Shown: positions 6,962 to 16,545, counted from the first letter of the stretch. The stretch is DNA of 64,000 nucleotides from Gemmatimonas aurantiaca (GCF_037190085.1 NZ_JBBCJO010000004.1:186001-250000); one strand, 5' to 3'. Translations and numbers: made by a program. Notes: generated from the letters alone by a model not told the origin.

Positions 6962-7969
6962 ATGACTCCCCCCCCCGAACCTCCCCGCCGACTTGGCCGC
7001 GGACTCGACGCGCTGCTGGCCCGTCGCGACCCCAAGCCCGCTCCCGCCGAATCTGCCTCACCCACGACCACCACTGCCTCGGCGCAGTCGAAGGTCGAGG
7101 GAGTGACGACGTCCGGAACGGAAGAGCAGGCGAGTGAGGCCGGGACACTGCGGCAGTTGTCGCTCTCGCAGATCCGCGCCAACCCCTATCAGCCGCGTCA
7201 GGAATTCCGCCCCGAAGAGCTGGCCGACCTCGAAGCCAGTCTGCGGGTGAATGGACTGCTGCAGCCCATCACCGTGCGGCCCGCACCGAACGGACAGGGC
7301 TACGAACTCATCGCCGGCGAGCGCCGCTTCCGTGCCGCCACACGTCTGGGCTGGACCGACATCCCGGCCCTCGTCAAACCGGTTGACGACAAGACGCTGC
7401 TGACGCTGGCCATGATCGAGAACCTGCAGCGCGCGGACCTCGATCCCATCGAAGAAGCCGACGGCTATCAGCGGCTCATCGAGGAATTCCGGCTCACCAA
7501 CCAGGAAGTCGCCGACGTGGTCGGCAAAGACCGCTCGACCGTCGCCAACGCCCTCCGCCTCCGGCAGCTCCCGGCTTCCGTGCGCCGCATGCTGCAGGAG
7601 AAGCAACTCACGGCCGGACACGCCCGCGCCCTGCTGCCCCTCGCGACGGAGCGCGCGATCGTTGATCTCGCCCGCGAAGTCGTCTCCCAACAGCTCTCGG
7701 TCCGCGAGGTCGAACGCCGCGTCCAGGCCGGCCGCCCCACGCCGCCCGCCGCCGGACGGAAGCCTTCGGCCGACAGCGGCACCCCGACGCTGCCCCCCGG
7801 CGCATCGGGTGCAGTGGTCCGACAGATCGAGGAAAAGCTGCGCCGGAAGCTCCAGACCAGCGTCTCCCTGGCGCTCACCGCCAAGGACAAGGGCGAGGTA
7901 CGCATCGCGTTCTTCTCCAACGAGGACCTAGAACGCCTTCTCGACTTGCTCGGCGTTTCACTCGACTAA
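6962..7969 (+). CDS. parB: Chromosome partitioning protein ParB (Spo0J), CTP-dependent clamp
   Basis: 335 residues. ParB binds parS, spreads as a CTP-loaded sliding clamp and stimulates ParA. The N-terminus has RLGRGLDALL (residues 10-19), the ParA-contact motif, then a disordered linker. The CTP-binding GERRFR box is at 119-124, ENLQRADLDPIEEA follows, and a helix-turn-helix (LTNQEVADVVGKDRSTVANAL) covers about 177-197. The C-terminal dimerisation domain ends the protein. Codons 3-5 are a 9-base C run. Unlike most parAB operons there is a 122-base gap after parA, with a small CCGGCG/CGCCGG hairpin 15 bases before the ATG that could affect initiation. Confidence 0.97.
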   Translation: MTPPPEPPRRLGRGLDALLARRDPKPAPAESASPTTTTASAQSKVEGVTTSGTEEQASEAGTLRQLSLSQIRANPYQPRQEFRPEELADLEASLRVNGLLQPITVRPAPNGQGYELIAGERRFRAATRLGWTDIPALVKPVDDKTLLTLAMIENLQRADLDPIEEADGYQRLIEEFRLTNQEVADVVGKDRSTVANALRLRQLPASVRRMLQEKQLTAGHARALLPLATERAIVDLAREVVSQQLSVREVERRVQAGRPTPPAAGRKPSADSGTPTLPPGASGAVVRQIEEKLRRKLQTSVSLALTAKDKGEVRIAFFSNEDLERLLDLLGVSLD

Positions 7970-7999
7970 CAGTATAAAGACAGAATAGAGGCATCACCC

Positions 8000-9079
8000 A
8001 TGAATTCCGTGCTCACGAAAAGTGTCCGCTTCGGCGCCGTGGCCCTGATCGGCCTGCTCGCGGCGTGCGGCAAGGACAAGGCCGAGTCGGGAAGCGCAGC
8101 CGACAAGATGCGCGTCGCCTTGCTCACCCCCGGACCGATCTCCGACAAGTCATGGAACGGGAGTGCCTACGAAGGACTGCTCGCGCTGCGGGACAGCCTG
8201 GGCGCCGAAGTCTCGCACATCCAGACGAAAACCCCGGCGGAATTCGAGGAGAACTTCCGGCAGTACGGAGCGCAGGGTTACCGCCTCGTATTCGGCCACG
8301 GATTCGAATTTCAGGACGCCGCGAGCCGAGTCGCGCCCAGCTATCCGAAGACCATCTATGTCGTCACGTCGGGGCGGGTGACCGGTCCGAACCTCGCCGG
8401 CGTCGCCTTCCTGTTCGAGGAAGCGTCGTATCAGGCCGGCATGATCGCCGGCGCCGTCACGAAGACCAACAAACTCGGGCTCATCGCCGGCACCGAACTG
8501 CCGCCCGTGAAGGCCAGTTTCGAGGCCTTCGCCCGCGGGGCCCGGGCGGTCAATCCCAAGGTCGAAGTCATCACGTCCTACATCGGCAACTGGGACGACG
8601 TCAGCGCCGGCAAGGAACAGGCGCTCGCCCAGCTCGCGCGCGGCGTGGACGTGATCTTCCAGAACGCCGACGCCGCCGGTCTTGGCGTCTTCCAGGCCGT
8701 GAAGGAGAAGAAGGCGCTCGCGTTCGGCACGAATGCCAACCAGAACGATGTCGCGCCCGATGTCATCATCGGCAGTGTGGTCATCGATCTGCCCAAAGCA
8801 TTCATGCTGATCGGGCGTGAAGTGCAGAGCGGTGCATTCACGGGTCGGGTCATCAGCCTGGGCGTGAAGGACGACGTGGTGCGGCTGGAGCTCAACCCGG
8901 CGCTGGCCGACCGCATTCCGGCGGCCGCGCGTGCGGCCGTCGATTCGGTGGACGCGCTGCTCAAGGCCGGAACGTTCCATGCGCTGTCCGACGTGCTCGA
9001 GGGAGCGGATGCCCCCCGTCAGACCAGCGTCACTCCGGGGCAGGCATCGACGCCACCATCGACACCGCCCGCGCCGTGA
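8000..9079 (+). CDS. BMP-family (PnrA-like) nucleoside ABC transporter substrate-binding lipoprotein
   Basis: 359 residues with a lipoprotein signal: a hydrophobic segment followed by the lipobox LLAAC (lipidated Cys at about residue 23). The mature part matches the BMP/Med family: MRVALLTPGPISDKSWN, YGAQGYRLVFGHGFEFQDA, and the later NADAAGLGVFQAVKEKK and GSVVIDLPKAFM stretches. Family members bind purine nucleosides. The adjacent ATPase and two permeases complete an importer. The stop overlaps the next start (GTGA at 9076), so translation is coupled to the Nif3 gene. The C-terminal 30 residues are a Pro/Thr-rich tail. Confidence 0.93.
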   Translation: MNSVLTKSVRFGAVALIGLLAACGKDKAESGSAADKMRVALLTPGPISDKSWNGSAYEGLLALRDSLGAEVSHIQTKTPAEFEENFRQYGAQGYRLVFGHGFEFQDAASRVAPSYPKTIYVVTSGRVTGPNLAGVAFLFEEASYQAGMIAGAVTKTNKLGLIAGTELPPVKASFEAFARGARAVNPKVEVITSYIGNWDDVSAGKEQALAQLARGVDVIFQNADAAGLGVFQAVKEKKALAFGTNANQNDVAPDVIIGSVVIDLPKAFMLIGREVQSGAFTGRVISLGVKDDVVRLELNPALADRIPAAARAAVDSVDALLKAGTFHALSDVLEGADAPRQTSVTPGQASTPPSTPPAP

Positions 9080-9858
9080 GTTCTTCCGTATCGCTCCGGG
9101 ACATCGTCTTCGCACTGGACGCCGAACTGCGCACGATCGACATCCCCGACTACGGTGGCGCGCTCAACGGATTGCAAGTCGCCAATCAGGGGCGCGTGCA
9201 TCGTGTGGCCGTGGCGGTGGACGCATCCCGCGCGGCCATCGCCGAAGCGGCGGTGTGGGGCGCCGATCTGCTCCTCGTGCACCATGGGTTGTTCTGGAGC
9301 GGCGCACAGCCCCTCGTGGGGGTGAGCTACGAGAAATTCCGCTCGCTGTTCGGCAGTGACATCGCCGTCTACTCCTCACATCTGCCGCTCGATCTGCACC
9401 CCGGGCTTGGCAACAATGCGCAGCTCGCGCGGGCCCTCGATCTCACACCGGACGGCGGGTTCGCGCGCTACAAGTCCATCGACATCGGACTCACCGGCGC
9501 GGCCCACGAATCCACCACGGCGCTGGTGCATCGCGTGCGGGCCTTCTCGGCGCGTTACGGCGGGCAGGTCCGCACATCGCTGCCCACCGACGATCGCATC
9601 ACGCGCCGCTGGGCCATCTGCACCGGCGGTGGCGCGTCGTCCGAGACGCTGCGCGAAGCCCGTGAAAAAGGCGTCGATACGCTCATCGTCGGCGAAGGGC
9701 CGCATCACACCACCGTCGAAGCCATCGAACACGATCTGTGCGTCGTGTATGCGGGGCATTACGCCACGGAGACGCTCGGCGTGCAGGCACTCGGAGCGTG
9801 GATCGCGTCCCGTTTCGACCTGCCATGGACATTCCTGCACCTGCCGACCGGATCGTGA
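9076..9858 (+). CDS. Nif3-like (DUF34) dinuclear metal centre protein
   Basis: 260 residues. LLLVHHGLFWSG, SHLPLDLHPGLGNNAQLARAL and the C-terminal GHYATETLGVQALG are the metal-binding blocks of the Nif3/DUF34 family, which forms hexameric toroids with two metals per subunit. The molecular role is unsettled (a GTP cyclohydrolase-like or metal-chaperone function has been proposed). The second block usually reads HTxLD; here it is SHLPLDLH, so the Asp and flanking His are kept while the Thr-Asn is replaced. The gene overlaps both neighbours by GTGA, embedding it in the nucleoside importer operon. Confidence 0.92.
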   Translation: MSSSVSLRDIVFALDAELRTIDIPDYGGALNGLQVANQGRVHRVAVAVDASRAAIAEAAVWGADLLLVHHGLFWSGAQPLVGVSYEKFRSLFGSDIAVYSSHLPLDLHPGLGNNAQLARALDLTPDGGFARYKSIDIGLTGAAHESTTALVHRVRAFSARYGGQVRTSLPTDDRITRRWAICTGGGASSETLREAREKGVDTLIVGEGPHHTTVEAIEHDLCVVYAGHYATETLGVQALGAWIASRFDLPWTFLHLPTGS

Positions 9859-11498
9859 ACGGCGCGGCGGGCGGCGACGCGGACGAGGCATCCGGCGACC
9901 GGTCGCATTCCCTGTCGCATTCCCTGTCGCAAACACCGCGGGCGACGCCATTGTCGACACCGCTGCTGTCGCTCGCCCACATCTCCCGTCACTTCGGTCG
10001 GGTGCAGGCACTGGACGACGTGTCGTTCGCGGTGCGCGCCGGCACGGTGCACGCGTTGCTGGGAGAGAATGGCGCCGGCAAGACGACGCTGATGCGCATC
10101 GTGTTCGGTCTGCTGACACCCGACGACGGATCGCCGAGTGTCATCGAATGGCGGGGCACACCACTCGCGGTGCGTGCCCCGGCCGACGCGCTCGCCGCCG
10201 GCATCGGCATGGTGCATCAGCATTTCACGCTGGTGCCGGCGATGACGGTGGCCGAAAACGTGGCATTGGGTGGACACGGGCGTTTCGATCCCGCAGCGGC
10301 GGCGGCGCGGGTACGCGAAGTGGGCGCGCGCGCCGGTCTGTTGCTCGATCCGGATGCCCGCGTGGACACCCTGCCGGTTGGCGCACAACAACGCTGTGAA
10401 ATCGTGAAGGCGCTCGCGCGTGATGTGCAGCTGCTGATTCTCGATGAACCCACGGCGGTGCTCGCACCGGCCGACGCGCGTGAACTGCTGGCCTGGGTAC
10501 GCCGTTTCGCGGATGCCGGCAACGCGGTGGTGCTGATCACGCACAAATTGCGCGACGCGCTCGCCGTGGCCGATGACGTGACCGTGCTGCATCGGGGCCG
10601 CTCGGTGCTGTCGGTGCCGGCGCGTCAGACGACGGAAGCGGCACTGGCCGCGGCCATGCTTGGAGATGCGCAGCCTGCGCAGGATGGGGCGTCGGTGCAG
10701 AACATTCCGGATGTCCGGGGTGCGCCGGGTGCGCACGGCATGGCACGGTCCGGTCTTCGGTCTCCGGAGAAGAACGCGCATGAGCCACCGCCCGAAATCA
10801 TTCTCTCGTTGCGTGATGTCACGTGGTGCGATGCCCGCGATGTCGTGCGCGTGCGACGGGCCAGCATGGACGTGCGGCGTGGAGAGATCGTGGGAGTTGC
10901 CGCGGTGGAAGGCGCCGGACAGCATGAGCTGCTGCGTCTGCTCGCCGGTCGTCTCACGCCGGTGCGCGGTTCCGTGATACGACCGATGGACGTGGGGTTC
11001 GTGCCCGAAGACCGCCACCGCGATGCCTTGCTGCTGGATGCGCCGTTGTTCGAGAACGTGGCGCTGCGCGGAGCGGGCGCCCGACGGGGACGTCTGTCAT
11101 GGCCCGACTTCCGCCATCGCACCACGGCGCTCATGAGCCGATTCGATGTGCGTGCGGCCGGTACGGAAACGAGCGCCCGTACGTTGTCCGGCGGCAATCA
11201 GCAGAAGTTCGTGCTGGGTCGCGAACTGGGAGACGCACCGCCGGCGTTGGTGGTGGAGAATCCCTCCCGGGGGCTCGATTTCAAAGCCACGCAGGCCGTG
11301 CAGCAGGCGCTACGTGACGCCAGAGACCGCGGAACCGCCGTGGTGCTGTACAGCAGTGATCTCGACGAAGTGCTGGCGCTGGCCGACCGGGTATATGTGG
11401 TGCACGACGGACGGGTGACGGAGATGATCGCCGATCGGGATGCGGTGGGACGCGCGATGCTCGGCGCGCAGGCTTCGATGCCGTCGGCGGGCGCGTGA
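9855..11498 (+). CDS. Nucleoside ABC transporter ATP-binding protein, two fused ABC domains
   Basis: About 547 residues holding two tandem ATPase domains. The first has Walker A GENGAGKTT, signature LPVGAQQRCEI and Walker B LLILDEPTAVL. The second has the degenerate Walker A VEGAGQHEL typical of the second half of carbohydrate/nucleoside importers (YufO/RbsA type), signature LSGGNQQKF and ENPSRGLDF in place of the usual Walker B glutamate context. GTG at 9855 is chosen because it overlaps the Nif3 stop as GTGA, the arrangement used twice more in this operon; an ATG at 9825 is the alternative. The 60-residue linker between domains is longer than usual. Confidence 0.93.
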   Translation: MNGAAGGDADEASGDRSHSLSHSLSQTPRATPLSTPLLSLAHISRHFGRVQALDDVSFAVRAGTVHALLGENGAGKTTLMRIVFGLLTPDDGSPSVIEWRGTPLAVRAPADALAAGIGMVHQHFTLVPAMTVAENVALGGHGRFDPAAAAARVREVGARAGLLLDPDARVDTLPVGAQQRCEIVKALARDVQLLILDEPTAVLAPADARELLAWVRRFADAGNAVVLITHKLRDALAVADDVTVLHRGRSVLSVPARQTTEAALAAAMLGDAQPAQDGASVQNIPDVRGAPGAHGMARSGLRSPEKNAHEPPPEIILSLRDVTWCDARDVVRVRRASMDVRRGEIVGVAAVEGAGQHELLRLLAGRLTPVRGSVIRPMDVGFVPEDRHRDALLLDAPLFENVALRGAGARRGRLSWPDFRHRTTALMSRFDVRAAGTETSARTLSGGNQQKFVLGRELGDAPPALVVENPSRGLDFKATQAVQQALRDARDRGTAVVLYSSDLDEVLALADRVYVVHDGRVTEMIADRDAVGRAMLGAQASMPSAGA

Positions 11499-11541
11499 TG
11501 CATCGCATGAAGCCGCGTATGATGCAGCGCGCGAATCATCC

Positions 11542-12699
11542 ATGAATCATCCGGTCGAGGGTTCGACGACGGGGTCCACGACCGTTGCGGCGCGTGTTCC
11601 AGGCCAGGCATCCGCGGGCCTGCGGCAGGCCGGGTTGGCCGCCGGGCAGGTCGTGATGCTGCTGGCGATGGGGCTGTTCCTGCTCGCCGCGCTGCTCGTT
11701 GCCACGGGTCATCCGGTGATTCCCGCGCTGACGGCACTGTTTCGCGGCGCGTTCGGATCGTGGTACGCCATCACGTCGGCGACGCTCGTGCGCATGATTC
11801 CGCTGGGTTTTGCCGGACTGGCCGTGGCACTGGCCTTTCGTGCGGGCGTGCTCAATGTGGGAGCCGAGGGGCAGTTGCTGGTGGGCGCGGCGGCGGCGAC
11901 AGCGCTGGCGTTACCGCTGCAGAACACCTCGCCGCTGCTGGCCATTCCGCTCATGATTGTGGGCGGTGCCGCGGCGGGCGGCGTGTGGGCGATGATTGCC
12001 GGTGTGCTGCGACTGCGATTCGGCGTGCTCGAGGTGATCAGCACGATCATGCTCAATTTCATCGCGCTCAATCTCACGGGATGGCTGGTGCGCGGCCCGC
12101 TGCAGGAACCGCAGCGCGTGAATCCGCAGTCGGCCTCGCTGCCGGCCTCGCTGCAGCTTCCGGTGCTGCTCGATGGAACGCGCTTGCACGCCGGTGTGAT
12201 GATGCTGCCGGTGGTGGCCGTGGCTCTCTGGTGGTGGCTGTTTCACACCGCGAGTGGATTCCGGGTGCGTGCGGTGGGGGCCAACGTGCGGGCCGCGGAA
12301 TCGGCGGGAGAGATTCGTGTGGCGCGCACCTTGCTGCTGGTGTTCCTGCTGAGTGGACTGCTGGCCGGACTGGGTGGCGCCGTGGAGTATCTGGGCATCA
12401 CGTACGCGTTGTACGAAAACTTTTCGCCCGGATACGGCTACACGGCCATCGCCGTGGCGTTGCTCGCGCGGCTGCATCCGGTGGGTGTGCTGGCCACCGC
12501 GTTGCTCTTTGGTGCGCTCGAAGCGGGCGCCAACGCCATGCAGCGCGATGCGGGGGTGCCCAGTGTGGTGGTGTCGGTGGTGGAAGCGGTGCTGATCCTG
12601 CTGGTGGTGGCCGTGGACCGCTGGCGTGCACGCACATCGGACAGCGCGGGCGCGATGTCAGGAACCACTTCGGGAGCCACTCCAGGAGCGGCAGCGTGA
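11542..12699 (+). CDS. Nucleoside ABC transporter permease, subunit 1
   Basis: 385 residues, about nine hydrophobic helices. RAGVLNVGAEGQLLVGA and the EVISTIMLNFIALNL stretch are hallmarks of the BPD_transp_2 permeases that pair with BMP proteins (YufP type). The start is the ATG at 11542, because upstream frame extensions are arginine-rich and antiparallel the ATPase gene. The C-terminal 20 residues are Thr/Gly/Ala-rich and probably disordered. The stop overlaps the next permease start (GTGA at 12696). Confidence 0.93.
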   Translation: MNHPVEGSTTGSTTVAARVPGQASAGLRQAGLAAGQVVMLLAMGLFLLAALLVATGHPVIPALTALFRGAFGSWYAITSATLVRMIPLGFAGLAVALAFRAGVLNVGAEGQLLVGAAAATALALPLQNTSPLLAIPLMIVGGAAAGGVWAMIAGVLRLRFGVLEVISTIMLNFIALNLTGWLVRGPLQEPQRVNPQSASLPASLQLPVLLDGTRLHAGVMMLPVVAVALWWWLFHTASGFRVRAVGANVRAAESAGEIRVARTLLLVFLLSGLLAGLGGAVEYLGITYALYENFSPGYGYTAIAVALLARLHPVGVLATALLFGALEAGANAMQRDAGVPSVVVSVVEAVLILLVVAVDRWRARTSDSAGAMSGTTSGATPGAAA

Positions 12700-13613
12700 G
12701 CGCCCTCGATGTCGGCACGGCGTTTCTCGAGTCGACGGTGCGCACCGCCACCCCACTCGCGCTGGCGGCGCTGGGCGAGTGTGTGAGCGAACGCGCCGGG
12801 GTGATCAACATCGGACTGGAAGGCTCGATCATTGCCGGCGCCCTCGGTGGAACGGTGGCCGCGGGGATCGTGGGTGTGGGCGGTGGATTCGTGGCCGGTG
12901 CTGTCGCGGGCATGGCCATTGCCGCCCTGTTCGCCTGGTTCACCGTGGGCATGCGGGCCGATCAGATCATCACCGGCACCGCGATCACGCTCTTCGCGCT
13001 CGGATTGACAGGCACCCTCTATCGTTCGGTGTTCGGCGCCGCCGGCGTGGCGCTCACGACGCCGACGGCCGGCACGTTCACGATTCCGGGACTCGCCTCG
13101 ATTCCCCTCATCGGTCCGGCGTTCTTTTCGCAGCCGGTGGTGACATATGTCGCCATGACGTTCGCCGTCGTGCTGGCATGGTGGATGCGGCGTACCCATG
13201 CGGGACTCGCCCTGCGCGCGATCGGTGAATATCCCGAGGCCGCCGTGGCCGCGGGTATTGCGCCCCGTCGCATTCAGGCCCTCGCGGTGCTCTTTGCGGG
13301 CGCCATGGCGGGACTGGCCGGTGCCACACTCGTACTCGCGCAGGCGGGCACCTTCGTGGAAGGCATGTCGGCCGGACGCGGCTTCATCGCGATCGCCATC
13401 GTGGTGCTCGGACGCTGGCAGCCGCTGGGTGTGGCCGGCGCCGCACTGCTCTTCGGTGCGGCCAATTCCCTGCAGACGCTCTTTCAGTCGATGGGGTGGA
13501 GCGGCATACCGTATCAGCTCTTCCTGGCGTTGCCGTACGTGCTCACCCTGCTCGTGCTGGCCGGCGCGAGTGGACGGTCCGCCGCACCGGCGGCACTCGG
13601 CAAACGTATCTGA
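12696..13613 (+). CDS. Nucleoside ABC transporter permease, subunit 2
   Basis: 305 residues. ERAGVINIGLEGSIIAGAL, near residue 30, is the counterpart of the motif in subunit 1, and ADQIITGTAITLFALGLTG follows. This matches the YufQ-type second permease. It starts at GTG 12696, in overlap with the preceding stop, indicating translational coupling and a 1:1 heterodimer. It ends the importer operon; a 114-base gap separates it from the dipeptidase gene. Confidence 0.93.
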   Translation: MSALDVGTAFLESTVRTATPLALAALGECVSERAGVINIGLEGSIIAGALGGTVAAGIVGVGGGFVAGAVAGMAIAALFAWFTVGMRADQIITGTAITLFALGLTGTLYRSVFGAAGVALTTPTAGTFTIPGLASIPLIGPAFFSQPVVTYVAMTFAVVLAWWMRRTHAGLALRAIGEYPEAAVAAGIAPRRIQALAVLFAGAMAGLAGATLVLAQAGTFVEGMSAGRGFIAIAIVVLGRWQPLGVAGAALLFGAANSLQTLFQSMGWSGIPYQLFLALPYVLTLLVLAGASGRSAAPAALGKRI

Positions 13614-13727
13614 CTTTCTCCTGATTCTCTGTTATCACATAGCGGTCGCGTGCGGACTGCGCGGTCAGCGTGAGATCGCGATGCAGCGTATCGTTTCCGA
13701 AGGCACGACCTTTCACCAACATCGAAC

Positions 13728-15065
13728 ATGACGACATCCCGTACGGCATTCCGTGCGCTCCGGCCGGCGTTTGCGCTGGCTCCGCTCTCCCTGCTGTCGG
13801 CTGCGGCGCTGAGCGCACAGTCGGGCAAGCCGGTCACCAACGAAGCCGACGTGATGGCCAGAGCCAAGGCCATCCAGTCGAAGGTGCTGTCCATCGACAC
13901 GCACGTGGACATCTCGCCGGCGAATTTCACCGAGACCGGTCCCAACTACACGCAGAAGCTGCCGCGTACGCAGGTGGATCTCGTGAAGATGGAAGAGGGC
14001 GGACTCGCCAGCGCCTTCCTCGTGGTCTACGTCGGGCAGGCGCCCACGCTGGACGAAGCGAGCTTCGCGCGCGCCAATGCGCAGGCCATCGAGAAGTTCG
14101 ATGCCATTCACCGGCTCACCGAAAAGCTCGCGCCCAATCGCGCGGAGATCGCCTACACCGCGGCCGACGCCCGTCGCATCCATGCGGCCGGCAAGCGGGT
14201 GATCTTCATCGGCGTCGAGAACGGATTCCCCATCGGCAGTGACATCACCAACGTCAAGAAGTTCTACGACCTCGGTGGACGGTACATGTCGCTGGCCCAC
14301 AACGGACACAGCCAGCTGTCCGATTCCAACACCGGCGAACGTGACGGCGTGTGGTTGCACAACGGACTCAGCCCGCTCGGCCGGCAGGTGATCGCCGAGA
14401 TGAACCGCGTGGGCATGATGATCGACGTGTCGCATCCGTCGAAGGCGTCGATGATGCAGACCATCGCGATCAGCAAGGCGCCCATCATCGGCTCGCACTC
14501 GGGCGTGCGCGCGATCTGCAATCACAGCCGCAACATGGACGACGAACAGCTCGACGCGCTCAAGAAGAACGGCGGCGTGATCCAGCTCGTGGCGTTCAAC
14601 AGCTACGTGAAGTGCGATCCCAAGCGCGACATTCCGCGTGAAGAAGCGCGCGCGGCGGCCATGGAACAGCTCCGCAAGGAATACGGCATCACGGCCACGG
14701 GCCGGCAGGAACAGCAGGCGCAGATCCAGGCGCTGCCGAACGACAAGCGCAACGCATATCTCGCCGCGCAGGAAGACATCACCGCGCGCCGTTACCCCAG
14801 CGATCCGCCGGCCACGGTGAAGGACTTCGTCGATCACATCGACTACGTGGTGAAGCGCATCGGCATCGACCATGTGGGCATCAGCTCCGATTTCGACGGC
14901 GGTGGCGGTGTGGACGGCTGGCGCAATGCGGGCGAGACGGTGAATGTGACCGCCGAGCTGGTGCGCCGTGGGTACACCAACGCGGAGATCGACAAGATCT
15001 GGGGCGGCAATCTGCTGCGGGTGCTGGACCAGGTGCAGAAGGTCGCGAAGAACGGCGGCAAGTAA
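13728..15065 (+). CDS. Secreted membrane dipeptidase (peptidase family M19)
   Basis: 445 residues. A signal peptide of about 30 residues ends at ALSAQS. The zinc ligands of renal-dipeptidase-like enzymes are visible: the first pair in SIDTHVD (residues about 54-60), a bridging Glu in FIGVENG, and His residues in MMIDVSHPS and APIIGSHSG; the Asp comes late in HVGISSDFDGG. M19 enzymes cleave dipeptides, including D-amino-acid-containing ones. The protein is probably periplasmic. It is transcribed alone and converges with the TldE gene across a shared hairpin terminator. Confidence 0.94.
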   Translation: MTTSRTAFRALRPAFALAPLSLLSAAALSAQSGKPVTNEADVMARAKAIQSKVLSIDTHVDISPANFTETGPNYTQKLPRTQVDLVKMEEGGLASAFLVVYVGQAPTLDEASFARANAQAIEKFDAIHRLTEKLAPNRAEIAYTAADARRIHAAGKRVIFIGVENGFPIGSDITNVKKFYDLGGRYMSLAHNGHSQLSDSNTGERDGVWLHNGLSPLGRQVIAEMNRVGMMIDVSHPSKASMMQTIAISKAPIIGSHSGVRAICNHSRNMDDEQLDALKKNGGVIQLVAFNSYVKCDPKRDIPREEARAAAMEQLRKEYGITATGRQEQQAQIQALPNDKRNAYLAAQEDITARRYPSDPPATVKDFVDHIDYVVKRIGIDHVGISSDFDGGGGVDGWRNAGETVNVTAELVRRGYTNAEIDKIWGGNLLRVLDQVQKVAKNGGK

Positions 15066-15096
15066 GGACGAGGCAAGGCTGTCGTTGTTCATGAAC

Positions 15097-15135
15097 CACG
15101 AAGGGGTGAGGCCGTCATGGCCTCACCCCTTCGTG
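15097..15135. terminator. Bidirectional hairpin terminator between convergent genes
   Basis: A perfect 17-bp stem (15097-15113 with 15119-15135) with a 5-nt loop lies between the dipeptidase stop and the minus-strand TldE stop. The flanking tracts are only weakly T-rich (TCTTC), so termination in either direction is inferred from position and stem strength. Confidence 0.8.
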
Positions 15136-15186
15136 TCTTCACGGCGATCCGGTGTTCAGAGCATGTCTGGACCGCGCCCGGATGCG

Positions 15187-16545
15187 TCAGACCGCCTCGG
15201 ACAACGACGTGAAATTGAAATCACGCGCACGGATGGACGGCATCACCACATCGCCGCCCTGTTCCGTTCCGGCCAGACGTTCGGCGCGTCCGAGCTCTTC
15301 GAGATTGTTGAGCATGAACAGCGGCGATTCGTTGAAGCGGAAGTTGCGCAGCGACTTGGTGATCTTGCCGTTCTCCACGAGGAAGGTGCCGTCGCGCGTG
15401 AGACCGGTGTAGAGAATGGTGCGCGGATCGACTTCGCGCAGATACCACAGGCGCGTGACGAGAATGCCGCGGGTGGTCTCCCTCACCAGATCGTCCACCG
15501 ATTTGGTGCCACCGGCCATCTTGAACGTGCTCGGCCCGCCCGTGGCCGTCTTGCCCTGCTTCTTCGCCCAGAAGCGCGAGTAGATGAGCTGCTTGAGCAC
15601 ACCCTTTTCGATCCAGGTCTGCCGACCGAGCGGCATGCCCTCGAAGTCCCAGGGGCGCCCAAGCAATTGGGAATCGGCGGGATCGGAGAAGATGGTGACG
15701 CGGTCGTCGAGGATCTTCTCTCCGACCTTGTTGCCACCGCCCTGCTTCACGAATGGACTGCGCCCTTCGTCGGCGCTGCGCGCGTCGGCGTAGTTGCCGA
15801 TGAGTTGCACCAGATCGCCCACGGCCTGCGGTTCGAGGATGACCGTGTAGCGACCCGGTTCGATGGCCACGGGATTGCGCGAGAGCCGTGCCTTGTCGAC
15901 GGCCGTCTGGGCGACGCGCGTGGCATCGAGCTGCGCCCAGTCGGCGTGATCGGCGGCGGCCCAGCCGGAACCGGTGCCATCGGCCGTACGGACCGTGAGC
16001 GAGTAGTTCGCGTTGGTGCTGCGATGATACGCGAACATGCCGGTGCTGTTGCCGATGGCCAGCGCACCCGCCGTGGTCACCAGATACCCGGCGGCTTTGA
16101 GATCGCCGGCCTTGCGGGCGAGTTCGAGCGCGGTGAGTGAAGCCTTGGCCCGATCGTCGGCCGAGAGATTGGCGGTGGCGTCGAACCACGCGGTGACCGG
16201 TGTGTACTGCTGCGCGCCAAGCTGCGGCATGGCTTCCGGATCATCGGGCGCGAGCTTCGCCAGACGTTCGCTCTCGCGCACCGCGCGTTCGATGGCGGCA
16301 TCGGAGAGATCGTTGGTGGTGACCACCGCATGCTTGGGGCCGAACGCACTCTGAATGCCGAGTTGGGCATCGGTGGTGGAGCCTGCGGTACTCACCTGAT
16401 TGTCGGCGAAGCGGATGTTGCCCTGCGTGTAGGTGTTGACCTGCACGTCGACGGCATCGGCCCTGGACAGCTTGACGGCCTTCTCGACGATGGCCTGCGC
16501 CTGCTCCCGCGTGAGGATGGCGCCGTTGTCTGCACGAAGCGGCAT
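15187..16545 (-). CDS. TldE/PmbA-type subunit of a TldD/E metallopeptidase
   Basis: 452 residues without a signal peptide. It contains TDAQLGIQSAFGPKHAVVTTNDL and GRYTVILEPQAVGDLVQLIG, as in the PmbA/TldE fold. The equivalent of the TldD metal motif is replaced by sequence lacking HExxxH, as expected for the non-catalytic partner. TldD/E heterodimers degrade unfolded or modified peptides through a narrow channel. The start ATG overlaps the TldD stop by one base (TGATG), so the two subunits are made together. Curiously, its partner carries a Tat signal and this protein does not. Confidence 0.9.
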   Translation of the reverse strand: MPLRADNGAILTREQAQAIVEKAVKLSRADAVDVQVNTYTQGNIRFADNQVSTAGSTTDAQLGIQSAFGPKHAVVTTNDLSDAAIERAVRESERLAKLAPDDPEAMPQLGAQQYTPVTAWFDATANLSADDRAKASLTALELARKAGDLKAAGYLVTTAGALAIGNSTGMFAYHRSTNANYSLTVRTADGTGSGWAAADHADWAQLDATRVAQTAVDKARLSRNPVAIEPGRYTVILEPQAVGDLVQLIGNYADARSADEGRSPFVKQGGGNKVGEKILDDRVTIFSDPADSQLLGRPWDFEGMPLGRQTWIEKGVLKQLIYSRFWAKKQGKTATGGPSTFKMAGGTKSVDDLVRETTRGILVTRLWYLREVDPRTILYTGLTRDGTFLVENGKITKSLRNFRFNESPLFMLNNLEELGRAERLAGTEQGGDVVMPSIRARDFNFTSLSEAV

